Notes under the pieces: model-generated
Database searches by the model: none
Told to the model about the DNA's origin: nothing
Seen by the model: only the letters and a program-made list of their open reading frames with translations
NCBI RefSeq assembly: GCF_011682235.2
Contig: NZ_CP076718.1
Location: 1,362,827-1,426,826 of the forward strand
DNA length: 64,000 nt
Origin: Rhodocaloribacter litoris
Lineage (GTDB): Bacteria; Bacteroidota; Rhodothermia; Rhodothermales; ISCAR-4553
Direction: 5' to 3'
Program-made: the position numbers and the translations under genes
Part shown: positions 47,894 through 53,951 of the stretch, in pieces
Layout: the number at the start of each line of letters is the position of its first letter
Numbering within the stretch: the first letter of the stretch is position 1

Positions 47894-48734
47894 GTTATCA
47901 AGGGGTTGCCGGTCTGGTGGCCAGGGGTGCAGAACGTGGGCGTTGGCATGTGCAGCGCGTGGCCGTGGACGACACAGCTGGATGGATACAGGCGTGTGCC
48001 GTTGCGGATCTGATCTGGCTCGAATCGCCCTCAAACCCCCTGTTAACCGTCGCAGATCTGGAAGCCATCTGCGCAGCACCGCGCAAGCGTGGGGCCATCG
48101 TGGCCGTTGACAATACCTTTGCCACGCCTTTGAATCAGCAGCCGCTCGACCTGGGTGCTACCCTGTCAGTCCAATCAGCGACCAAGTTTATAGGGGGGCA
48201 CTCCGACCTATTGGCAGGGGTTGTCACGACGAGATCGGATGCGCTCTGGCACGCGCTTAGGAAGTCTCGCGAGTTGAACGGCGCAACGCCAGGAACCCTC
48301 GAGGCCTTTCTCGCCATTCGTGGGGCGAGGACACTTGCGCTTCGCTTACAGCGGGCTCAGGAAACAGCCATGATACTTGCGGAACGCCTAGAGAAACACG
48401 CCCTCGTCGCTCGTGTCCGCTATCCGGGCTTACCGTCCCATCCGACACATGCGATTGCCAGGCGTGTGCTCAAGGGCTTTGGGACCATCATTTCATTCGA
48501 TTTGCGGGGAGGAGCAGAAATGGCGGATGCTGTCTGCAAGAACCTCAGGCTCATTCGCCACGCCACCAGTCTGGGAGCCGTGGAATCGACAATCGAACGA
48601 AGAGCGGCCATCCCGGGACAGGAACACTTGCCCCCTTCACTCTTGCGCCTCAGCGTTGGTATTGAAGACCCGGACGACCTGTGGACTGATCTCGACTCGG
48701 CCATACGCGCTGCTGCACGTTGACTCTGGCGACA

Positions 48735-48755
48735 GTTATACGGCGACAGTTATAC
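48735..48755 (+). repeat. Tandem GGCGACAGTTATAC unit containing two core-like GTTATAC
   Basis: The 14-base unit GGCGACAGTTATAC occurs twice just after the PLP-enzyme stop; each copy contains GTTATAC (48735-48741, 48749-48755), a match to GTTRRRY-type cores and identical to 56742-56748. Confidence 0.5.
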
Positions 48756-48782
48756 AATATCTAGAAGGCGATGTTGGATCCG

Positions 48783-48819
48783 GCCTAACGTCGCGTGCGG
48801 CTGACACTTACCATTAGGC
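48783..48819 (+). other. Degenerate or shortened attC site of the PLP-enzyme cassette
   Basis: GCCTAAC (R''-like, 48783-48789) and ATTAGGC (48813-48819) are almost perfect complements 37 bases apart, shorter than functional attC sites. ATTAGGC has A in place of the core G, as in attI copy 1. Confidence 0.45.
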
Positions 48820-48857
48820 CTCCTGTGGAACGCTTCTACCGTGTGCACATACGAAGC

Positions 48858-48875
48858 ACGTGTACACTACGTGTA
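48858..48875. promoter_or_regulatory. Direct repeat ACGTGTA x2 upstream of mazEF, candidate antitoxin operator
   Basis: ACGTGTA at 48858-48864 and 48869-48875, 11 bases apart (one helical turn), directly before the ribosome-binding site of the antitoxin gene. Position fits autoregulation. Confidence 0.4.
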
Positions 48876-48888
48876 GTGGAGGTGCGAC

Positions 48889-49119
48889 ATGCAGAAGAAG
48901 CTGACCATTACTATTGACGAGCAGGTTTACGAGGGACTCTACCGCGTCGTCGGCTCCGGGCGCATCAGCCAATTCATTGAGAAACTGGTTCGCCCCCATG
49001 TGCTTCCTCATGAACTTGAAAACGCCTATGCTCAAATGGCGCAGGATGGTGAGCGCGAAGCAGAGGCGCTTGACTGGTCGGAAGCCCTGATTTCGGATAC
49101 GGACGATGAGACGCGGTGA
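48889..49119 (+). CDS. mazE: MazE-like antitoxin
   Basis: 76 residues ([20 protein letters not shown]…[18 protein letters not shown]). The short N-part, [13 protein letters not shown] followed by a helix, is of the ribbon-helix-helix antitoxin type; the C-terminal part is acidic and toxin-binding ([15 protein letters not shown]). GGAGG precedes the start. It overlaps the toxin gene by 14 bases, so the two are translationally coupled. It is in the second cassette of integron copy 1. Confidence 0.8.
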   Translation: MQKKLTITIDEQVYEGLYRVVGSGRISQFIEKLVRPHVLPHELENAYAQMAQDGEREAEALDWSEALISDTDDETR

Positions 49120-49429
49120 GATCTGGTGGGTTAACTTCGATCCGTCGGTTGGCGGCGGGATTCGAAAGAAGCGGCCGGCCATCATTGTGAGCAATGATGC
49201 CGCAAACAAGTTCTTGAATCGCGTTCAGGTTGTGCCGCTGACGTCGAATACGGGGCGACTCTATCCAAGTGAGGCGTATGTGACGGTTGGAAGTCGAACC
49301 AGCAAAGCGATGGCGGACCAACTGACGACAGCAAGCAAGCAACGTCTGCTGAGCAAGGTGGGGGAGGTCGCGCCTTCAGAGCTTGAAGCGGTGGAGCGTG
49401 CTATACGGATCCAACTCGATCTACACTAG
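49106..49429 (+). CDS. mazF: MazF/PemK-family mRNA interferase toxin
   Basis: 107 residues. [31 protein letters not shown] is the classical MazF start (RGEIWWVxFDP … G … KxRPAxIVS); [31 protein letters not shown] complete the fold, including the conserved D-Q. A complete length. It cleaves mRNA when the antitoxin is lost and so can stabilise cassette arrays. The stop is 18 bases before the R'' box of the attC. Confidence 0.92.
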   Translation: MRRGEIWWVNFDPSVGGGIRKKRPAIIVSNDAANKFLNRVQVVPLTSNTGRLYPSEAYVTVGSRTSKAMADQLTTASKQRLLSKVGEVAPSELEAVERAIRIQLDLH

Positions 49430-49446
49430 GCGCGTGCGGGAAGGAG

Positions 49447-49541
49447 TCCTAACAACGCGTTCCGTCGGACGTCATGCGGGGCGACGTTTTCGCTCGCGAA
49501 CGCATCGCCTGCGGCCCGCATGCCGCCGCTGACCGTTATTC
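49447..49541 (+). other. attC site of the mazEF cassette
   Basis: R'' box TCCTAAC (49447-49453) and core GTTATTC (49535-49541). Between them a long imperfect stem is visible: CATGCGGG with CCCGCATG and GGCGACG..TTCGC with GCGAACGCATCGCC. The cassette head after the previous core is TTAGGC, whose expected R'' partner GCCTAAC matches the actual box at 6 of 7 positions. Confidence 0.7.
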
Positions 49542-49775
49542 GGCCCGGTTCCGCTCAGCAGCGTCCCCCGCGGAGGCCAGCAGCCGCAGTTCAGTCAGAA
49601 AACTCAGGTATTCGCGCACATGTGAAGCCCCGAGCTGTGCCGGATGACGCTTGCCGTGAAAGTAGATAAACCGTTTGATCCACTGGATACAGGCTCGTTC
49701 CGTGCTTATACTGTAGTGCCGGGTCCGGCAGACGGACCGAACCTGATCGAGCAACCGGGGCGAAGACGGGTTCAT
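49536..49775 (-). pseudogene. intI: Integron integrase (IntI) N-terminal remnant 2
   Basis: 79 residues. LLDQVRSVCRTRHYSISTER, ACIQWIKRFIYFHGKRHPAQ and ASHVREYLSFLTEL match the N-terminal core-binding (SAM-like) domain of integron tyrosine recombinases (compare the IntI pattern LRYLHYSLRTEQAYVNWV and FHGVRHPATLG). The catalytic domain with the R-H-R-Y residues is absent: the frame stops inside the attC core GTTATTC. It is oriented away from the attI copy, as in true integrons. It keeps a strong promoter. Confidence 0.8.
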
Positions 49776-49810
49776 GGTGCTTCATGGCAATATGTGTAAT
49801 ATATATTGGT

Positions 49811-49840
49811 ATTATATAGCCCGTGGCGGTATATTGTCAA
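49811..49840 (-). promoter_or_regulatory. Integrase promoter P-int (TTGACA-N18-TATAAT)
   Basis: On the minus strand a consensus TTGACA (49835-49840) and consensus TATAAT (49811-49816) with an 18-base spacer, 36 bases before the intI start. A TATATA two bases earlier would give N16. No LexA-type CTGT-N8-ACAG box is visible. Confidence 0.75.
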
Positions 49841-49846
49841 GCAGGA

Positions 49847-49958
49847 CCGAGAGGTAAGTGCTTGATTGTAGGATGCTTTGTCGATAGATTAGACCGGTGA
49901 TACAAGGCCACGGGGCGCGTTGTAACACGGCCCATGGCGGGTTAATAATAGGTTAAGC
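49847..49958 (+). other. attI-like recombination region, copy 2
   Basis: Gap-free homologue of 46424-46535, ending in the perfect core GTTAAGC (49952-49958). It lies between the intI remnant with its promoter and the next cassette gene, which starts 19 bases after the core. Confidence 0.7.
49862..49890 (+). promoter_or_regulatory. Cassette promoter (Pc-like) in attI copy 2
   Basis: TTGATT (49862-49867), 17 bases, TAGATT (49885-49890), directed into the cassette array. The spacing is conserved with copy 1. Confidence 0.5.
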
Positions 49959-49977
49959 ATCAATAGAGACTGTCTAA

Positions 49978-50583
49978 GTGCCTGAACTCATCAAAGATAT
50001 TCTCGCGCTAATAGTGACGCCGGCGGTGCTAGTTGCCCTAGGAGCCTACATGCTGCGGCAATTCTTTGAGCAAGCACTCAAACGCGATATCGAATCATAT
50101 AAAGCAAACTTGAGCAAAGAGAACGATCTTGCAAAGGCCCGGCTAGAGACTGAACTAAAGGCGCAACTCTTCGAGCATCAGTCTCGATTCAGTCATCTTT
50201 CTCAGAAACAAGCCGAAGTAATTGGAGAGACGTTTAGCCTATTGGTAGATGCCGAAGAAGCCCTGAAGGTAATTGCCGAGGAGGAGGTGTATTCGGAGGG
50301 TTATAATGAAGCTGTTGAACGAGTTAAGGCGTTCACCACTTTCTCTTGCAAAAACGAGATCTACTTTTCGGATCCCATTATCGAGGGCGTTAAAAACATC
50401 CGAAAAGCGTTTTTTGGTAGTGTCAACCGGATGAACATTGGGAAGCAGGCCGGGGGGGAATGGGAGTTAGAGTGCATGCAAAAAGCTTTAGAAATTGCGT
50501 TTATTGAAATCCCGAAACTAAAAGCTGAATTGAGAGGTCTTTTTAGAACATATATTTCCGCCTCGAGGCCAGGGGATGCTTAG
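49978..50583 (+). CDS. Cassette-encoded membrane/coiled-coil protein of unknown function
   Basis: 201 residues, GTG start at 49978. One N-terminal hydrophobic helix (LALIVTPAVLVALGAYMLRQF, about 9-29), then a charged coiled-coil region (SYKANLSKENDLAKARLETE, about 40-90) and a helical C-part. Visibly more A/T-rich than the core genes, typical for integron cassettes. The stop codon TAG is part of the R'' box of its attC. Family not recognised. Confidence 0.75.
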   Translation: MPELIKDILALIVTPAVLVALGAYMLRQFFEQALKRDIESYKANLSKENDLAKARLETELKAQLFEHQSRFSHLSQKQAEVIGETFSLLVDAEEALKVIAEEEVYSEGYNEAVERVKAFTTFSCKNEIYFSDPIIEGVKNIRKAFFGSVNRMNIGKQAGGEWELECMQKALEIAFIEIPKLKAELRGLFRTYISASRPGDA

Positions 50584-50705
50584 CCCCAGTTTGCAAGCGA
50601 CAAAGGGCGTTTCGACATTTTCTGCGGTATTGCCCCGCGCCCAGGTTTTGCTTACCCTTACTGGAGAGCCAAGCAGCCTTTGCGCTTGAAACCTGACCGT
50701 TGGGC
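50578..50705 (+). other. attC site, 128 bases
   Basis: R'' GCTTAGC (50578-50584) and R' core GTTGGGC (50699-50705). The inner arms GTTTgCAAGCGaCAAAGG (from about 50590) and CCTTTGCGCTTGAAAC (from about 50678) are perfectly complementary except for two extrahelical bases (lower case) on one side, the classic attC strand-choice signature. R'' is one base from GCTTAAC, the complement of this cassette's own head G|TTAAGC. Confidence 0.85.
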
Positions 50706-50775
50706 GGCCTCGATTGTCGCAACGACGCGACGGTAGGAATTGACACCAACCATCAAGCAAGAAAGGGGACCCAGT

Positions 50776-51045
50776 ATGGCTGTAGCGATTAGTGCAGATG
50801 TTCCGGGTCAGACCAAGGAAGGATATGAGGAAACAATCCGGCTTCTTGGGGATGCCCTTAAGGGGGCTCCGGGCTTCATTATGCACTTCGGCCACCCGAT
50901 TGAAGGCGGTTGGCGTGTCGTAGAAGTCTGGGAGTCGTCGAAAGATGCCGCGGACTGGTTCGCGAAGCATGTTCGCCCCAACCTGCCTCCTGACGTCAAG
51001 CCACAGCGCCACACCCATGAGCTCCACACACTCATCCGTAGGTGA
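50776..51045 (+). CDS. Cassette-encoded dimeric alpha-beta barrel (ABM-like) protein
   Basis: 89 residues from ATG 50776 with GAAAGGGGA upstream. VAISADVPGQTKEGYEETIR, GAPGFIMHFGHPIEGGWRVV and VWESSKDAADWFAKHVRPNL are typical of small antibiotic-biosynthesis-monooxygenase-like (ferredoxin-fold) proteins. No catalytic motif stands out, and the role is unknown. The gene occupies a complete cassette from 50700 to 51157. Confidence 0.75.
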   Translation: MAVAISADVPGQTKEGYEETIRLLGDALKGAPGFIMHFGHPIEGGWRVVEVWESSKDAADWFAKHVRPNLPPDVKPQRHTHELHTLIRR

Positions 51046-51101
51046 TTGAGCGAAAGCGAATTGGCGTGCCATCATCACAACGCCATCTTGGAGTGACGTC
51101 C

Positions 51102-51163
51102 GCCCAACAACCGGTTGCAGCGGACGGCGCGAAGCGCGCCGCCGCTGAACCGAAGCGTTATGC
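51102..51163 (+). other. attC site, 62 bases
   Basis: R'' GCCCAAC (51102-51108), arms GGTTgCAGCGGaCGGCGCG and CGCGCCGCCGCTGAACC pairing with two extrahelical bases (lower case), a 3-base loop, and core GTTATGC (51157-51163). R'' is the exact complement of GTTGGGC, this cassette's own head, which proves the cassette boundaries 50700-51157. Confidence 0.92.
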
Positions 51164-51185
51164 GCCTTTAAAAATCCTGAAGGCC

Positions 51186-53720
51186 ATGAGCGTAGTTTCA
51201 ACAGACAGGGATAGGCCTATGCGAATCGTTGGGTATGAGCCCCATAATGTGCGTACCTCACAAAGGTTTTCACCTTTAGTGACCCGGTTCTTGGTTATAT
51301 TTTTCCTGGGGTCACTTTGCCTGGTCCCTTGTGCGGCCTCTCAAATACAACCCCTCCGCGGCGCGGAGCAAAAAGTCTTCTCTACTACTTCAGGCTGGAG
51401 TGACCAGTTCGCGCTGCCCGGCCCGAACTTTGACGTTACCGCGCTTACTTCCAATGAAGATGCCGTCTTTGTCGCTGGGGCGTTCTCTCATATCGGGAAA
51501 CATCCTGTCCAGAGCCTGGCCCGCTGGGATCGTGCAACCCAGACCTGGGAAGAAATGGGCGGAGGGCTCAGCCTGGCAAACGGCGAGGGGCTCATCCAGG
51601 CACTTGCTGTCGGAGAAGCCGGGGAACTCTATGTCGCCGGGACCTTTGCTGAACCTGGGGGAGATTTTTTCTCAAAAGTGGCTGTTTGGAACGGCGAGTC
51701 CTGGCACGTACTCGGGGGATCGCTGGATCCCGGCTCCGTGTCTGACTTGCTCTTCCACAACGGCGTTTTGTACGCCAGTGGGGCTATCCCGGGCGCAAAC
51801 GGGACGTTCGAGGGGGTAGTACAGTGGGACGGCAATGCCTGGCTTCCCCTGGGCGAAGGAACGAGCGGTACGGCGGCAAGCCTAGCCGTCGACGCGGAAG
51901 GGAGCATCTATGCGGGAGGCGCTTTCTTACCCGAGGAAAATGTTGTCTATGGGGTGGGACGCTGGGATGGAAGCGCCTGGTCTTTTCTCGATAGCCGGAT
52001 CGAGGGCGGCATCCAACCCGGTCCACTCGTTTCCTCTTTGTCCATCTGGGGTGATCAACTCTATGTCGCCGGCCACTTTGACACCATAGGAGGTATCAAC
52101 AGTAATAGCGTAGCCCGGTGGGATGGACAGGAATGGCATGCGCTAGAGATGTCTCAGTTCGTCTTTCTCCCTGAGATTGCTGTGCTCTCTTCGGGGCAGA
52201 TCTACCTCGGAAGCGGATTTACATTATATGCATGGGATGGGCAGGCCTGGTCTGATCCCGGTCTCTCTCTTCCGTTTGAGATCCAGCTTCTGGAGCAAGA
52301 CGGCGATGAGCTTTTCATCGGGGGCGTGAGTGTCTTCGGTGACCTTGTTCCTCCTGCCTCCGTGCACCTCTACCGGTATGACGGTAGCGAACTTAATGTT
52401 TTTCATACGGAAGGAGCCTACGGCATCACCGGTCAGATCCATGTTCTGGCTGCGGATGACGAATATGTCTATGCAGGCGGGGAATTCAATTTTGCCGGTC
52501 TGGTGCCCGGTCAAAACATAGCCCGCTGGGATGGGATGCAGTGGACCGCGCTGGGCGCCGGGCTCGACGATGCGGTGCTTGCCCTGACTCTCGATGCCAC
52601 AGGCTCCCTTTACGCAGGCGGGCGCTTTACACGGTCCGGCGCCACGGAGGTCCACCATGTAGCCGTCTGGGATGGGGCACAGTGGCAACCCCTGGGCGGC
52701 GGCGTAGACGGACCCGTCAATGCGTTGCTCGTCGCCGGCGATGACCTCTACGTCGGCGGGTATTTCGACACCGCCACCGATGCCAATGGAACCGTACCCG
52801 TCCAAAACCTGGCCCGCTGGGATGGCACGCAGTGGCACGAAGTCGGGGGCGGGGTGGAAGGCAAAGTCAACAGCCTTACGCTCGGCGATGACGGCATCCT
52901 CTACGCCGGCGGCAGCTTCGAAGAACAGGGAGGGCTCCTCACGCGACATGGCGTCCGGGCCTGGGATGGGGTGCAGTGGACCCCGCTGGGGAACGATTTT
53001 GGGGGACCGGTCTGGACCGTCGCCTGGCATGGAGGCACGCTTTACGCCGGCGGCAACTTCATCGAATCGCTGGGGGATCCGGGCAACGGCATCGTGCGCT
53101 GGGATGGCCAGCGCTGGCAGGGGATGGGAGCAGGCACACAAGGTCCCAACGTCGATGTCGAAGCCATCGCCTTCAGCGATCGCGGTGATCTCTACGCCAC
53201 CGGCTGGTTCGCCGGGGCCGGCGAAAGCTCCGCCCCCCTTGTGGCCCGCTGGGATGGCACGCAGTGGCACCCGCTCGACGGTGGACTTTATGGCACCTAC
53301 GGGCTGGCTCTGGCCATCGAAGGGCGGGAGGTGTACGTAGGGGGCGCCTTTCTCTCAGCCGCAGCCCCGCTCTTCTCCGGCGGCATTCCGGCGGGAAACT
53401 TCGCCCGGTGGACGATGCCCATCGACCTTCCCATCGAAGAAGAGGGGCAGCCTCCCACTTCACTCGAACTACACCAGAACTACCCCAACCCCTTTAGCGG
53501 ACGAACAACGATTTCCTACGTCTTGTCCCGTCCGTCCCGCGTCGAGCTGGTGGTCTACGACGTGTTAGGACGGGGGGTGGCGACGCTGGTGGATGCATGG
53601 CAGGCGGCGGGTAAGCACACCGTGGTCTTCGACGTGCGGCAGTTGCCCGGTGGGGTGTACTTCTGCCGGCTCTCGACGGACCATGGGGTCGAGACGCGTA
53701 GCATGACGGTGCTTCGCTAG
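51186..53720 (+). CDS. Large T9SS-secreted beta-propeller (WD/kelch-like repeat) protein
   Basis: 844 residues from ATG 51186, 23 bases after the attC core, with GAAGG upstream (ATG 51219 is possible). The N-terminal signal peptide contains TRFLVIFFLGSLCLVP. More than ten repeats follow of the form ARWDG.QW..LGGGV…V.ALxxxxxxLYVGGxF (for example NLARWDGTQWHEVGGGVEG; GILYAGGSFEEQGG). It ends with a type A T9SS domain (LHQNYPNPFSGRTTISY, VYDVLGRGVATL, CRLSTDHGVETRSM). It is probably a surface or released adhesive or sensor protein. It is unusually long for an integron cassette. Confidence 0.85.
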   Translation: MSVVSTDRDRPMRIVGYEPHNVRTSQRFSPLVTRFLVIFFLGSLCLVPCAASQIQPLRGAEQKVFSTTSGWSDQFALPGPNFDVTALTSNEDAVFVAGAFSHIGKHPVQSLARWDRATQTWEEMGGGLSLANGEGLIQALAVGEAGELYVAGTFAEPGGDFFSKVAVWNGESWHVLGGSLDPGSVSDLLFHNGVLYASGAIPGANGTFEGVVQWDGNAWLPLGEGTSGTAASLAVDAEGSIYAGGAFLPEENVVYGVGRWDGSAWSFLDSRIEGGIQPGPLVSSLSIWGDQLYVAGHFDTIGGINSNSVARWDGQEWHALEMSQFVFLPEIAVLSSGQIYLGSGFTLYAWDGQAWSDPGLSLPFEIQLLEQDGDELFIGGVSVFGDLVPPASVHLYRYDGSELNVFHTEGAYGITGQIHVLAADDEYVYAGGEFNFAGLVPGQNIARWDGMQWTALGAGLDDAVLALTLDATGSLYAGGRFTRSGATEVHHVAVWDGAQWQPLGGGVDGPVNALLVAGDDLYVGGYFDTATDANGTVPVQNLARWDGTQWHEVGGGVEGKVNSLTLGDDGILYAGGSFEEQGGLLTRHGVRAWDGVQWTPLGNDFGGPVWTVAWHGGTLYAGGNFIESLGDPGNGIVRWDGQRWQGMGAGTQGPNVDVEAIAFSDRGDLYATGWFAGAGESSAPLVARWDGTQWHPLDGGLYGTYGLALAIEGREVYVGGAFLSAAAPLFSGGIPAGNFARWTMPIDLPIEEEGQPPTSLELHQNYPNPFSGRTTISYVLSRPSRVELVVYDVLGRGVATLVDAWQAAGKHTVVFDVRQLPGGVYFCRLSTDHGVETRSMTVLR

Positions 53721-53951
53721 CCGATGCTGGCCGGCGGGAGACGCGTACGGCGATTTCACATCGCCGATCATTTCGCTAACGAAACCGAAATGGAGCCTAT
53801 GTAGCATCACGAGACCATGAAGAAGCCTCTGCGGCGTAATTCTTCGCAGGCAAGACCTCCGGCCAAGAGTCTCTTGCCAGGGAAAGACTGCCGGCAGAGG
53901 CTTCAAATACCCCCAAGGCACGATTCCATCAAACACCCAGGAGGCCAAACT
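53721..53951 (+). other. Structured leader between the two T9SS genes
   Basis: No gene. GAAGCCTCTGC (53821-53831) is the exact complement of GCAGAGGCTTC (53891-53901); inside, GGCAAGA and TCTTGCC form a second stem. Together they could make a two-tier hairpin of about 80 bases in the leader of the protease gene. A CAGGAGGCC ribosome-binding site follows before ATG 53952. No attC cores were found here. Confidence 0.5.

Larger units (their letters stand above)
46590..48723 (+). pseudogene. Cys/Met-metabolism PLP enzyme (cystathionine gamma-synthase-like), split by an IS
   Basis: The first 98 codons (46590-46883; NVPLIPASNFILG, GLEGGKAVAFASGMAAI) and the rest (47897-48723) are separated by the IS at 46885-47893. 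Joining across one copy of the GTT duplication restores …IPDDCYQGVAGLVARGAERG… and a 373-residue protein, the normal length of the MetB/MetC family. LIWLESPSNPLL, AIVAVDNTFATPLNQQP and the PLP lysine (Lys195 of the joined protein) in SVQSATKFIGGHSDLLAG are intact. It is the first cassette after attI copy 1, 54 bases from the core. The insertion looks recent because no other lesion is seen. Confidence 0.85.

Noticed and set aside
49536-49775. A functional integron integrase
   Set aside because: Only the N-terminal core-binding domain remains; the catalytic domain and tyrosine are absent in this copy and in the 46360-46423 copy.
53721-53951. An attC site between the two T9SS genes
   Set aside because: The strong inverted repeat is present, but there is no GTTRRRY core or convincing RYYYAAC partner at the right places.
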